In this document: positions 23,661 through 33,364 of the stretch, piece by piece | How positions within the stretch are numbered: the first letter of the stretch is position 1 | Layout of the letters: each line of letters opens with the position of its first letter | Assembly: GCA_963806495.1 (NCBI GenBank) | Contig: CAWDYA010000005.1 | Span: 124,001-188,000, forward strand | DNA length: 64,000 bases | Source of the DNA: CAWDYA01 sp963806495 | GTDB lineage: Bacteria; Acidobacteriota; Polarisedimenticolia; JACPZX01; DASXTC01 | Reading direction: 5' to 3' | Notes under the pieces: generated by a model | The model's input: the letters and a program-made list of their open reading frames with translations, nothing else | Databases searched by the model: none | What the model was told of the DNA's origin: nothing | Translations under genes and position numbers: made by a program

Positions 23661-25412
23661 TTGAGCCGGATCCACATCCTTCCAGACAATCTCGTCAACC
23701 AGATCGCCGCCGGCGAAGTCGTCGAGCGTCCGGCCTCCGTCGTGAAGGAGCTGCTGGAGAACGCACTCGACGCCGGAGCGGTGAGAATCGACGTCCTGGT
23801 CGAGGGAGGCGGGCGGCGCCGCATCCGTGTCGCGGACGATGGCGCCGGACTGGACAAGGACGATGCGCTGCTGGCGCTGGAACGTCACGCGACGAGTAAG
23901 CTCTCCGGGCCGGGCGACCTCGCCCGGATCACGACGCTGGGGTTCCGGGGAGAAGCGCTTCCCGCCATCGCCTCGGTGTCGAGGATGTCTCTCGTCTCAT
24001 CGACGGGATTGGGTGCGGCCACATGCCTGGAGGTCGAGGGTGGGCGTCTCCTCAAGGTGACGCCTTCGGGCCATCCGAAAGGGACGACCATCGACGTCCG
24101 CGACCTCTTCTTCAACACTCCCGCCCGCGCCAAGTTTCTCCGCGCGCCCGCCACCGAGCTCGGTCACATTTCCACTCTCGTCGCCGCCTGCGCCGTGAGC
24201 AACGAGCGGGTCGGATTCTCGCTCTCGAGCGAAGGGAAGCGGCTGCTCGAGGCGCCTCCGGCCGCCGACCGCCTGAGCCGGATCGTGCAGGTGTTCGGCG
24301 CCGAGTGGAGCGAGTCGATTCCGTTCGACGGGTCGCGCGGCCCGGTGATTGCCCGCGGGTTCATCGCGCCCCCGTCCACCGCCGCCTCGACACGACGCAT
24401 GCAGCACATCTACGTCAACGGCCGCGTGGTCAGGGATCGCATCCTGGGGCATGCGATCGGTTCCGCCTGCGACGGCTTCCTTCCCAAGGGGCGGCATGCC
24501 GCACTGTTCCTGTTCGTCGAATGTCCGCCCGAGGCCGTCGATGTGAACGTCCATCCGGCGAAGGCGGAGGTCCGTTTCACGGCGTCGCGGCAGGTGCACG
24601 ACCTGGTGGCGGAGTCGATCCTCGCCGCCCTGCGCGGCTCGCCTCCGATCACGGCCCTGGGGGAGCCGGCGGCTGCCCGCACGGGGACCGCGATGGCGGT
24701 CCACGAGGCGGCCGTCCGATACCTCGAGGCCCCGGCATCCTCCGGGCCGGCGCGTTTCCCTGTCATGACTCCGGGCCCGGGGCCTCGGCCCGACCGTGAG
24801 CCGGCGCGCGAGGGCCTGATGCAAACCCCCGCAGCCGCGCCGCTGGCACACTACCGCGAGAGCTACATCGTGGCTGCGGACGATCAGGGGCTGCTGCTCG
24901 TCGATCAGCATGCGGCGCACGAGCGGATCCTGTTCGAGCAGTTGATGGCGCAGCAGGGGAGAACCGGCGGCGGAGATCGTCAGGCGCTTCTCTTTCCGCT
25001 CACCGTGGGTGTGCCGCGCAGCCTGGTGCCGAGGCTCGAGGAGGTGGCACGGCATCTGGACGGTCTCGGCTTCAGTGCCGAGCCGTTCGGCGAAGAGACG
25101 ATCGTCGTCCGGGAGGCGCCCGCGCTGATGGGCCCCGTCGACATGGGGCCCGTGATCGCCGATCTGCTCGATCAGATGGCGGGAGATGAGGCGGCCCCTC
25201 CCATGGAGCAGGAGCAACGGCTGCGCAAGCGCATAGCCACGATCGCCTGCCATGCCGCCGTCAAGGTGCGGATGCCGCTCACACCGGAAAAAATGAACTA
25301 TCTGATCAGGGAGCTCTTTCGCACCTCGAGCCCCCTCAAGTGCCCTCACGGTCGTCCCGCCATTCTCAGGTTTTCGCACGAATCTATCGAACGGGGCTTC
25401 GACCGGCGCTGA
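23661..25412 (+). CDS. mutL: DNA mismatch repair protein MutL with endonuclease motifs
   Basis: 583 residues from TTG 23661. The GHKL ATPase motifs are clear: QIAAGEV, LLENALDAGA, DDGAGLD and TLGFRGEAL. The C-terminal region carries DQHAAHERILFE, which fits the metal-binding DQHAx2Ex4E endonuclease motif, plus ACHAAVK and CPHGRP. MutL of this kind nicks the strand itself, as expected for bacteria without MutH. A proline/alanine-rich linker of about 70 residues joins the halves. mutS is not in the window. Confidence 0.96.
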   Translation: MSRIHILPDNLVNQIAAGEVVERPASVVKELLENALDAGAVRIDVLVEGGGRRRIRVADDGAGLDKDDALLALERHATSKLSGPGDLARITTLGFRGEALPAIASVSRMSLVSSTGLGAATCLEVEGGRLLKVTPSGHPKGTTIDVRDLFFNTPARAKFLRAPATELGHISTLVAACAVSNERVGFSLSSEGKRLLEAPPAADRLSRIVQVFGAEWSESIPFDGSRGPVIARGFIAPPSTAASTRRMQHIYVNGRVVRDRILGHAIGSACDGFLPKGRHAALFLFVECPPEAVDVNVHPAKAEVRFTASRQVHDLVAESILAALRGSPPITALGEPAAARTGTAMAVHEAAVRYLEAPASSGPARFPVMTPGPGPRPDREPAREGLMQTPAAAPLAHYRESYIVAADDQGLLLVDQHAAHERILFEQLMAQQGRTGGGDRQALLFPLTVGVPRSLVPRLEEVARHLDGLGFSAEPFGEETIVVREAPALMGPVDMGPVIADLLDQMAGDEAAPPMEQEQRLRKRIATIACHAAVKVRMPLTPEKMNYLIRELFRTSSPLKCPHGRPAILRFSHESIERGFDRR

Positions 25413-25430
25413 GGCCCTCGCCGCCATGCC

Positions 25431-25459
25431 TTGACGGTGACCGGTGGTCACCGTACAAT
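25431..25459 (+). promoter_or_regulatory. Sigma70-type promoter of the lytic transglycosylase gene
   Basis: TTGACG (25431-25436), a 17-base spacer and TACAAT (25454-25459), 61 bases before the ATG at 25520. It begins 19 bases after the mutL stop. Confidence 0.75.
25434..25454. promoter_or_regulatory. Perfect 9-3-9 inverted repeat inside the promoter, candidate operator
   Basis: ACGGTGACC-GGT-GGTCACCGT fills the space between the -35 and -10 elements and overlaps the edge of both. A bound dimeric repressor would block RNA polymerase. No regulator gene is adjacent. Confidence 0.55.
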
Positions 25460-25519
25460 CAGGCATTCTCCCGGAGCCCGGCAACCCCGCGCCGACTCTG
25501 GCAGGGGGGGAAAGGCCGT

Positions 25520-26245
25520 ATGGCAGCGGTTTCGACCCGCGGATCCATCTTCACTCTTCTCGGCGTGTTCCTCGCGGCGGGATCGGTGTGGGGAGCCCCC
25601 GCGACCCGGCGCGTCTGTTTCGAGGAGGGCCGCTGCATCGACGCAGCGTCCGTCTCCATCGAGGCGGGCCGCGCGATCGTCACCCTTCCGGGAGGCGGCT
25701 CGATCGCCTTCCCCGAGTCGCGCATCAGCCGGATCGAGGCGGTGAAGGCCCCCCCGGCGCCGAAACCCGATGCCCCCGCTGTTGAGCCGACCGCCGCCGG
25801 GCAGGACGCATCCGCCGACCCCGCGCCGCAGCCGGTCTCGATCGAGTCGCTCATCCTCGATGCCGCACGCAAGTACGGTCTCGAGCCCGACCTCCTCGCC
25901 GCGGTGATCGCCGTGGAGTCGGGGTACCGGACCGATGCCGTCTCGCCCAAGGGTGCACAGGGCCTCATGCAGCTCATGCCGGCAACGGCCCGCGAGCTCG
26001 ATGTGACCGACCCGCTCGATCCCCGCCAGAACATCGATGCGGGCGCGCGGTACCTCAGACAGCTCCTGGATGACAACGACGGGCACTACTGGCGAGCGCT
26101 CGCCGCGTACAACGCGGGGATGGGCAGGGTGGCGCGTTACGACGGATTGCCGCCTTACCGAGAGACGATCGACTACATCCACCGCGTCCTCAACCGGTAC
26201 AAGGCGAGCAACCTCCCGGCGGTCGCCGGCGACAACGATCGCTGA
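25520..26245 (+). CDS. Exported lytic transglycosylase, SLT family
   Basis: 241 residues from ATG 25520. A signal peptide covers residues 1 to about 25 (TLLGVFLAAGSVWGA). A short SH3-like or DUF4124-like beta segment (VTLPGGGSIAFPESRI) and a Pro/Ala linker precede the catalytic domain, which starts near residue 110. Its signatures are AVIAVESGY with the catalytic glutamate, SPKGAQGLMQLMPATA, and AAYNAG. It cleaves peptidoglycan glycan strands in the periplasm. It has its own promoter with an embedded palindrome and stands alone before a convergent gene. Confidence 0.9.
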   Translation: MAAVSTRGSIFTLLGVFLAAGSVWGAPATRRVCFEEGRCIDAASVSIEAGRAIVTLPGGGSIAFPESRISRIEAVKAPPAPKPDAPAVEPTAAGQDASADPAPQPVSIESLILDAARKYGLEPDLLAAVIAVESGYRTDAVSPKGAQGLMQLMPATARELDVTDPLDPRQNIDAGARYLRQLLDDNDGHYWRALAAYNAGMGRVARYDGLPPYRETIDYIHRVLNRYKASNLPAVAGDNDR

Positions 26246-26284
26246 AGCCGGTCCCTTCCTTCCGTTCGGCGAAAAATCCTTGCA

Positions 26285-28015
26285 TCAGGGTACGGGTGTA
26301 TCTGCCGTGTGCGCGGCGATCATCACCAGCAGGAGCGACGGGCTGATCGGCGCGATGCCGTCGAGCTGAAGACCCGCGGCGCTCATGGTCACGGTGATGG
26401 CGGTGGGAGGCAGCTCCGGGTCCGAGCGCAGAAGGGCGAGCCTGCGCTCCAGCGGTTCCGGCAGGCGGGTTCCGCTTCCGACGAGATCCAGCAGACGCGC
26501 CGAGTCCCCGACGAAGACGAGGTGCGCGCGCCGGGGAAGACGCTTCAGCAGCGCGGACGTCGCTTCGGACCGTGCGCGCTCCGGATCGCCCGATTCGAGC
26601 CGCCGGAGCAGCCCGGGGGATGTGGCGGCGAGAAGACGATCGCGCCCGAGGGCCCAGGCCGGACGTAGCGGGGCGAGGGAGGGAACCTCGTACCAGGTGA
26701 GCCGGGTGCCGTCCGGCAGCCGCTCGTCCCGGTACGCTCCCAGCATCCGGCCCAGTCCATCGAGTCGCCTGAGCGCCTCGGACAGGGTCCTTCCGCTGCG
26801 GGTTTCGACGGCGATCACGGCAGGGAGATTCTGCAACAACCGATTGGACGCGCCGCGGGGGTAAACGGATGCGCCTCCAAAGGAGACCGTCGCACGCTCC
26901 CCGAAGGCGGTGAGAAGGTCGCGCTCGGGATCGATCGCGAGCAGCTCCTCGAACCCCGCAAGACGTTGCCGGATCGAGTCGGGCGGCGCTCCCATGGCCT
27001 CACCCAGAATCACCGGCAGCCGATCGTAGAGGGCATCGAGACTGCTGAACGTGAGGGACACGTGGAACGGGAAACCCTCGACGGGCAGGCCCACGTCGCG
27101 GACGGCCCGTGGCGCATCGTCGAACAGCTTGCCGGGCAGCCCGCGCCGCCCGGGTCCCATGAGTGCGAACAGACGCTCCTGGAACAAGCCCTTGCTCAGG
27201 TCCATCTCGAGCCCCACGGCCTTCACGGCATCGAGTCCCATCAGACGCGCGAGCCGCCGGGAACGCGGTGTTGAGCCGCGGGCAGCGAAGAGCGATGTCA
27301 CCACCCACTCTCTGGAGGCGTAGGCGAGCAGCTCCGCCCGTGGATCCATCCGGCGGCGCATCTCACGATAGTCGGCGTCATCTGCCAGAGACGGCCCGGC
27401 TCCGTCCACCGTGTCGATCAGCCTCCGCATGAGACGCGTGGACTCCGTCACGATCGCCACACCCCGGATCGCAGCGAACGCGAAGGTGCGCCGCGACCCG
27501 GCGATGCCCAGTGTCTCGTACTCCCGCCCCCTGTGCTCGCGCGCTCCCCAGACCCCGCCCAGCGAGTCGAGCCGGGTACGAAGCGCGCGGCCTATCGAAT
27601 CCAGCGCATACCCGCTGGCGCGGCCCGCTCGAAGCATCAGCACGGGCTCCGTGCCGCCGCCATCCGCCCCGCTTCCACCGGCGGGCACCAGCGCCAGCAG
27701 GGTCTCGCCGGAGATCACCATGGGCCTGTCGGCATCCTCGGGCACGAGCGGCAGCCCGAGAGCCTCGAGCTCGCGACCGATCGTCTCGCCGAGAGGCGAG
27801 GGCCATCCATCCGCCCCATCCGATCCCAGGCGCGTTCGTGAGAGCGCGCGCCAGAGGCGCGGCACATCGCGTGATTCGACGAGCAGCAGGGTGTCGGCGG
27901 GCAGGAGATCCTCGGGAGTGCTCTGACCGGCGCCGCGCAGCAGGAAAATCCCCCCGAGGACGAGGAACGACATCAGCCCGAGCATCAGCACGGCGGTCAG
28001 GATCGGGGAGCGCAT
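26285..28015 (-). CDS. Membrane-anchored protein of unknown function (DUF3352-like)
   Basis: 576 residues from ATG at 28015 (minus). An N-terminal transmembrane anchor lies at about residues 5-27 (LTAVLMLGLMSFLVLGGIFLL), and the rest is probably extracytoplasmic. The opening LLPADTLLLVESRDVPRLW resembles DUF3352-type proteins found in cyanobacteria and Acidobacteria, but this is a weak recognition. No catalytic motif is seen. Interior features are repeated blocks of the type ERDLLTAFGERATVSFGG. It is divergent from the acyl-CoA ligase and converges on the lytic transglycosylase gene, 39 bases apart. Confidence 0.65.
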   Translation of the reverse strand: MRSPILTAVLMLGLMSFLVLGGIFLLRGAGQSTPEDLLPADTLLLVESRDVPRLWRALSRTRLGSDGADGWPSPLGETIGRELEALGLPLVPEDADRPMVISGETLLALVPAGGSGADGGGTEPVLMLRAGRASGYALDSIGRALRTRLDSLGGVWGAREHRGREYETLGIAGSRRTFAFAAIRGVAIVTESTRLMRRLIDTVDGAGPSLADDADYREMRRRMDPRAELLAYASREWVVTSLFAARGSTPRSRRLARLMGLDAVKAVGLEMDLSKGLFQERLFALMGPGRRGLPGKLFDDAPRAVRDVGLPVEGFPFHVSLTFSSLDALYDRLPVILGEAMGAPPDSIRQRLAGFEELLAIDPERDLLTAFGERATVSFGGASVYPRGASNRLLQNLPAVIAVETRSGRTLSEALRRLDGLGRMLGAYRDERLPDGTRLTWYEVPSLAPLRPAWALGRDRLLAATSPGLLRRLESGDPERARSEATSALLKRLPRRAHLVFVGDSARLLDLVGSGTRLPEPLERRLALLRSDPELPPTAITVTMSAAGLQLDGIAPISPSLLLVMIAAHTADTPVP

Positions 28016-28112
28016 GGCGATGGCCCTTATACCATCCGGCTGCCCCGAGTTCAACCGTGCCGCCGGAGCGTGATAGCATCCATGGAGGTGTGACGGCTGA
28101 AGGAGGTGTGTG

Positions 28113-29684
28113 ATGCTTGCGGTATCCGTGCTCGGCGAGGCGCCTGCCCATGCCGCTGCGCTGTGGGGACGGCGCACTTGCCTGCTCCATGCAGGGCGGC
28201 GGATGCGGTTCGACGAGCTCCACGCGCGCGTGGTCTCCCTGGCGGGAGCCCTGGCCGCCCGGGGCGTGGGTCCCGGCGAGCGGGTGGCGATCTGCATGGA
28301 GAACCGCGCCGAGTATCTGATCAGCTATTTCGCCGTCCCCACGACGGGCGCGGTCTTCGTTCCCCTCAACACCTTTCTCTCCACGGTCGAGCTGGCCGCG
28401 GTCCTGCGTGACTGCTCGGCGAGCACCCTGATCGTGTCCGAGGGTTCCCTGACGCGGATCGCGAGCGTCATCGGGGATCTGCCCGACCTCCGTCGCGTTC
28501 TGGTTTTTCCCGGTGCGGGCCCGGCGGAAGGGAAGCCCGCCCCGCATGGCGTGCCGGTCGCACGCATCGACGCGTTCGGCCCCATCGACCCGGCTCCGAC
28601 CGGACGCCCCATGGACGCGGACCCGGAAGAAGCGGCTGTTCTGATCTATACGTCCGGAACCACCGGCAAGCCCAAAGGCGTGATGCTCTCCCACCGCAAT
28701 CTGCTCGCCAACGCGCGCGGGTGCATCCGCGCGGTCGGTGTCACAACCCGCGATCGGATCCTGGTCTGCCTGCCGTTGTTCCATTCGTTCACCGAGATGG
28801 TCGGCATGCTGGCTCCCGTTCTCTCCGGGATGAGCATCTCGCTGTGCGATCGCCTCGATCGCGCGGAGATCAAGCGTACCCTGCTGTGGCAGCGCCCCAC
28901 CCTGTTTCCCGCCGTCCCCGCGGTCTTCGCCGCGATGTCGGCCGCACGGGTGGGGAGGCTCGCGCGGCTGGCGAACCCGGTGCGTGTGTATATCAGCGGC
29001 GGCGCGCCGCTGTCGGCCGACGTGCTGTCGCGGTTCGAGAGCCTCTATCGCCGGCCTCTCTGCGAGGGGTACGGGCTCTCGGAGGCCTCACCCGTCGTGT
29101 CGTTCAACCCGCCGAACGGTCTGCGCAAGCCGGGGTCGGTGGGCATCCCGCTGGAGGGTGTCGAGCTTCGCGTGGTCGACGAGGCCGGACGCTCCCTGCC
29201 GACCGGTCGGACGGGTCGGCTCCTCGTCCGGGGCCCGAACGTCATGAAGGGGTACTTCGGTAATGAGTCGGAGACGGCCTCCGCAGTCAACGACGGCTGG
29301 CTGGATACGGGGGATCTGGCCCATCTGGATCGGGACGGCTTCCTCTTCATCAAGGGGCGCAGCAAGGAGATGCTCATCTTCCGGGGGATGAACGTCTACC
29401 CGCGTGAGATCGAGGAGGTGCTCGAGTCTCACCCCGCGGTGCTCGAGGCCGCCGTGATCGGGGTCCCGGACACGACACGGGGGGAGGTCCCTCACGCGTT
29501 CGTCGTGATGCACGCGGATCGGCGGGCCACGGAGACCGAGCTGAAACGCGCCTGCATGGAAAGACTGGCGCGCTACAAGGTGCCCCGCACGATCACGCTG
29601 CTGAGCGATCTGCCACGCAACCCGGCAGGGAAGGTGGTCAAGGCGGCGCTTCGGGATCGCGCCGCAGGTCATCCCTCGGGCTGA
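28113..29684 (+). CDS. AMP-binding acyl-CoA ligase (long-chain fatty acid type)
   Basis: 523 residues from ATG 28113, with AGGAGG 6 bases upstream; the GTG at 28110 is too close to that site. Adenylation motifs are YTSGTTGKPKGVMLSH (ATP binding), EGYGLSEASPV, GWLDTGDLAHLD, KGRSKEMLIFRGMNVYP and the catalytic-lysine end NPAGKVVK. It activates a carboxylic acid to acyl-AMP and then the CoA thioester. Substrate is uncertain, with a fatty acid most likely. The 3' end overlaps the convergent TPR gene by 16 bases. Confidence 0.88.
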   Translation: MLAVSVLGEAPAHAAALWGRRTCLLHAGRRMRFDELHARVVSLAGALAARGVGPGERVAICMENRAEYLISYFAVPTTGAVFVPLNTFLSTVELAAVLRDCSASTLIVSEGSLTRIASVIGDLPDLRRVLVFPGAGPAEGKPAPHGVPVARIDAFGPIDPAPTGRPMDADPEEAAVLIYTSGTTGKPKGVMLSHRNLLANARGCIRAVGVTTRDRILVCLPLFHSFTEMVGMLAPVLSGMSISLCDRLDRAEIKRTLLWQRPTLFPAVPAVFAAMSAARVGRLARLANPVRVYISGGAPLSADVLSRFESLYRRPLCEGYGLSEASPVVSFNPPNGLRKPGSVGIPLEGVELRVVDEAGRSLPTGRTGRLLVRGPNVMKGYFGNESETASAVNDGWLDTGDLAHLDRDGFLFIKGRSKEMLIFRGMNVYPREIEEVLESHPAVLEAAVIGVPDTTRGEVPHAFVVMHADRRATETELKRACMERLARYKVPRTITLLSDLPRNPAGKVVKAALRDRAAGHPSG

Positions 29685-31163
29685 AGCACGCAGGGATGCA
29701 TCGCCCGGTCCAGAGCGACGCTGCGGAAAGGGAACCGTTTCAGCTCCGACGCCCGGTGGTACCAGGGGATCGCCTCCTCACGGCGTCCCGCCCGCTCCAG
29801 AGCCCACCCCAGACGGATCATGGCCCAACCGGCGAGATGGGGATGCGCCTGCTCTGCGACCGCCTCGAGGTGCGCCGTGGCGGCAGCCGGATCGCCCTGA
29901 AGCTGGAGGATCCGCCCGATGTCGTAGCGCAGCCTGAGGTCGCCGGGATGCTGAGAAAGCAGCGTCTCGATCGCGGTGCGCGCCTCGTCGACCCGGCCCC
30001 GCTCGAGCTGCCCCAGGGCCCGCGCACGGGGCGCCGCCACCGGATCGTCGCGCGTGGACAGCGCACGGCGCCTCAGGTCGCCCGCTTCGTCGGCCGGGAT
30101 CGTGAGCCGCGGCAGCCACCGGATGGCGCGGTCCGCCTCACCTGCTTCACGCGCCGCCGATGCCAGAAGGGTCAGCCAGTCGAGCGTCTCGGACTCGCGA
30201 TCCGGCGGCGAGGCCGCAAGGGCGGACTCCATCGCGTCCAGCGCACCGAGTGGATTCTGGGATGCGAGCGCGCACTCGGCTACCCGGTATCGGGCGAGAC
30301 GCGATAGCTCCACCGGGAAGCCCGGCTGGCCGGTCATGGCGAGCGCATCACGTGCCTGCGCCGCCGACTCCTCGAAACGTCCGAGGTTGTAGAGAGCCTC
30401 CGCTCGAGCCAGCGCGATCATGGGCGATCGGGGATGACGCGCCACGGCGCGTTCGACGTAGCCGAGAGCCCGGGTGTAGTCCTGCTCGTACGCACCCGAG
30501 TAGATGTGCGCGAGCAGCACCAGCGACTCGGTTCCGAACAGATCACTGCGATCCGCGGCCTTCTCGAGCTCCGCTATCCCGCGCTTGTCGTTGCCGCCCG
30601 GGATGAACAGCAGGAACCGGATGCCCTTGACCAGCAGCGGAAGCTTGTCGGCGTAGTAGTCGTACGCACCCATGGCGAACAGCGCGTCCGGAAGCCCCGG
30701 CTCGATCTCCAGCGCCCGTGTCAGGGCCCGGTGCCCCTGACGCGCGTCGGAGGCAGCCGAGAAGTGCGCCCCGCGTGCCGCCTTCGACTGCGCCTCGAGC
30801 AGCAGCGAGGCCCCGGTGAACACCAGGCCGCGCAAGGATGCGCGCTCATCGGGCGACTCGGTCGAGACTCCGGGCCCGCCGGGCCGCCTCTTCGAGCCGT
30901 TCCTCCATCCGGACGCGCAGCGTCGATTCATCGTCGGTCCCCTCGACCAGACTCCACCAGAGCCTGAACGCCTGGAAGAAGGGGCCCTCGGGCTCGGTGG
31001 GGAACTGTTCGGCGATCCCCTCGAACCGGCTGCCCGCCTCGTCGAGACGACCGGCTCGAAGCAGCTCGAGGCCGGGGGCGAGGCTCGGGGGTGGCACAGC
31101 GCCGAAAGCCGGGCCTGCGGACAGGAGGATGCAAATTGATGCAAACAAATTGTTTATTCGCAT
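29669..31163 (-). CDS. Secreted TPR-repeat protein, interrupted by a single-base frameshift
   Basis: Starts at ATG 31163 (minus) with a signal peptide (NLFASICILLSAGPAFGA). The first frame runs through LELLRAGRLDEAGSRF and FFQAFRLWW and stops at 30846 just after SLDRVA. The family continues in the next frame (DERASLRGLVFTG, then DALFAMGAYDYYADKLP and IRFLLFIPGGNDKRG) to the stop at 29669. One extra base in the GGG at 30851-30853 (CCC on the coding strand) explains the break; the repaired protein would be 497 residues. It belongs to an exported TPR family that I recognise from Acidobacteria and Deltaproteobacteria. It may be an assembly error or a true pseudogene. Confidence 0.75.
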
Positions 31164-31272
31164 ATTCGTCACACGGGGGCCGCGTGGACGCGACCGGGTC
31201 TCGTCTATATATTGAACTCCCCGGTGGTCCGGCGCCAGCAGGGTGCCGCGGCAATGCCGGCAGGACGGTGGC

Positions 31273-32772
31273 ATGAATTCGAGACATACCGCTCATTATC
31301 TCGCCGAGGTGCTCCGCGATCTGTATTTCAAGGAGTCCACGGGAATCCTCGAGGTCGAGAACATCAGGCACGAAAGCGTCCGGCTCTTCTTCGACCGCGG
31401 GATGTTCTACTTCGCCGAGGGAGCTTCCGATCCCGCCCGCCTGCCGTGCATCCTGGAATCGGACGGGGTGCTTCCCGCGAGCACTCTCGCGCAGCTCAGA
31501 AAAGCCTGCCCCTCCGACGTGGAGCTGGCCTCCCGGATCGTCTCGGGGAAGATCCTCGATCCGGCGGAGCTCTCCCCGCACATCCGGAAGCTCGTGAAAC
31601 TCTGCCTCTCGCAGGCCTTCGGATGGGCCGGCGGCGGGTACGAGTTCACCGAAGAGAAGGCCGCGGGAGGGTTCTTCCGGCCCGACGTGCTCTTCACCTT
31701 CGAGTGCATCCTCGAGGGGATCCGTTCGATGGCACACTTCGATTCGCTGAGGGATGTCCTGCTCCGGCTGCCGGGGCGGGTGCGTCTCGGCCGAAACACA
31801 TTCCTTCCTGTCGAGAAGCTGACGCTCAGACCGGAGCATGGATTCGTGCTCTCGCGTGTGGACGGCTCGATGACGATCGAGGAGATCTCCCTGGTCCTGC
31901 CGCCGGGCAGCGATGACGAATCGCTTCAATTCCTCTACGGGCTCGCCGTGCTGGGGATCATTGAATTCGATCCTCCGATCGGCTCGGGGCTGTTCAGCCT
32001 GAAGGAGGTGATGCCCGGGCAGTACGAGGCCTCGGTGCGCGAGGAGGAGCAGATCGCCGCGATCCGCGGGATGAGCGAGAGCCTCGGCAGGCTGGCGCCC
32101 CCGGAACTGTTCGAGGTGGAGCCGGATGCATCGGTGGAGGAGGTGCGCCGCGCCTTCCGCAGGCTCCGGCACGATTACAGCCCGGACCGGTTCGACGCAC
32201 GGGTTCGCAAGGCGATGAAGGCCGATCTCGCGCTGATCGACAAGAAACTGTCGCTCGCGTTCATGAAGATGCAGGTCGAGCGGCTCGAGCAGGAGGCGGG
32301 AGCGTCGCATGTCGACACATCCACTCCCGAGCTGAACCCGGACCAGCTCATGGTGCGGCGTGAGATGGTGAAGAGCCAGGCCCAGGAGGCCGAGGCGCAG
32401 AACAAGGAGCTTTCCGAGAAGTACTTCGTGAAGGCACGGGAGTATTTCCACGAGAAGGACTTCTACAACGTGATCGAGTTCTGCAAGCTGGCGATCAAGT
32501 TCGGCATGGAGGCGGCCCCGGTGTACTCCCTGATGGCCGAGGCGTACGCGAAGAATCCCAACAGCAAGTGGCAGAAGCTCGCCGAACAGGCCTTCACACG
32601 CGCCTGCGAGCTGGATCCCTGGAACGCGGAGTATCATGTGATTCTGGCACGGTTCTACGAGGACCAGGGGCTCGACATACGCGCCCGCAAGCAGTACGAG
32701 GAAGCGCTCAGGATCGCGCCCTCCCACGCCGCGGCGCAGGCAGGCATGAAGCGCCGCGGGCGGAGATCCTGA
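31273..32772 (+). CDS. PATAN/DUF4388 protein with degenerate J-domain and TPR repeats
   Basis: 499 residues from ATG 31273. The N-terminal part resembles DUF4388/PATAN domains (VLRDLYFKESTGILEVEN, then RLFFDRGMFYFAEGA), which occur in gliding, pilus and two-component regulators. Around residues 290-335 a J-domain-like segment occurs (SVEEVRRAFRRLRHDYSPDRF), but the HPD tripeptide needed to stimulate DnaK is replaced by SPD. TPR repeats cover about 385-495 (AREYFHEKDFYNVIEFC, KQYEEALRIAPSH). No signal peptide. Divergent from the frameshifted TPR gene. Confidence 0.75.
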   Translation: MNSRHTAHYLAEVLRDLYFKESTGILEVENIRHESVRLFFDRGMFYFAEGASDPARLPCILESDGVLPASTLAQLRKACPSDVELASRIVSGKILDPAELSPHIRKLVKLCLSQAFGWAGGGYEFTEEKAAGGFFRPDVLFTFECILEGIRSMAHFDSLRDVLLRLPGRVRLGRNTFLPVEKLTLRPEHGFVLSRVDGSMTIEEISLVLPPGSDDESLQFLYGLAVLGIIEFDPPIGSGLFSLKEVMPGQYEASVREEEQIAAIRGMSESLGRLAPPELFEVEPDASVEEVRRAFRRLRHDYSPDRFDARVRKAMKADLALIDKKLSLAFMKMQVERLEQEAGASHVDTSTPELNPDQLMVRREMVKSQAQEAEAQNKELSEKYFVKAREYFHEKDFYNVIEFCKLAIKFGMEAAPVYSLMAEAYAKNPNSKWQKLAEQAFTRACELDPWNAEYHVILARFYEDQGLDIRARKQYEEALRIAPSHAAAQAGMKRRGRRS

Positions 32773-32809
32773 CCCCCCGGCCCCGGCCGTCCGTCCCCCG
32801 CGGCGGCGT

Positions 32810-32837
32810 TTGATCCCCACAGGGCGGATGCTATAAT
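32810..32837 (+). promoter_or_regulatory. Sigma70-type promoter for the DUF177-rpmF-plsX-fab operon
   Basis: TTGATC (32810-32815), a 16-base spacer and a perfect TATAAT (32832-32837), about 25 bases before the GTG start at 32863. A GGAGGGAG ribosome-binding site follows. Confidence 0.75.
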
Positions 32838-32862
32838 AAGCGGCCATTTTGGAGGGAGCGGT

Positions 32863-33345
32863 GTGATCGTCCGCAAAGACGATCTGCAGCCCGAGGGGCT
32901 GCATCTCGATGTGCATCCGCAACTCGGCCCTCTGGGGAGCGAGAGCGGGCTCGAGGTCACCGTCTCGGATGCAGCCCTGAACGCGGAGATCGTGCCCACG
33001 GAGGGGGGGCTGCACTGCCGGGGCAGGCTGGTCGCCCAGGCCTCGGTTGCCTGCTCGCGATGCCTGGAGACCTACTTGCTGCCCGTGGACAGGAGCTTCG
33101 ACGTGCGGTACGTTCGGCCGCCCCGCCCCGGAGGCGGCAATCCGGAGCACCAGATCGCGCGCGACGAATTCGATGTATCGTACCTCGGTGCGGGGGGAAG
33201 TCTCGAGACGGACGACATGGCCGCCGAGCAGATCTACCTCAGCATGCCGATGAAACCGCTGTGCCGCGAGGACTGCAAGGGGCTGTGCCCCGGCTGTGGA
33301 GTCAATCTCAACAACGAAGCGTGCCGCTGCGGCATGTCGCGCTAG
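32863..33345 (+). CDS. DUF177/YceD family protein
   Basis: 160 residues from GTG 32863. Family features are the two cysteine pairs: ACSRCLETY in the middle and LCREDCKGLCPGCGVNLN near the end. DUF177 (YceD) is encoded just before rpmF across bacteria and, from work on E. coli and plants, is linked to large ribosomal subunit RNA accumulation. The position here, 19 bases before rpmF, matches that conserved order. Confidence 0.92.
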   Translation: MIVRKDDLQPEGLHLDVHPQLGPLGSESGLEVTVSDAALNAEIVPTEGGLHCRGRLVAQASVACSRCLETYLLPVDRSFDVRYVRPPRPGGGNPEHQIARDEFDVSYLGAGGSLETDDMAAEQIYLSMPMKPLCREDCKGLCPGCGVNLNNEACRCGMSR

Positions 33346-33364
33346 AGCCCAGGAGGAACCTGCG

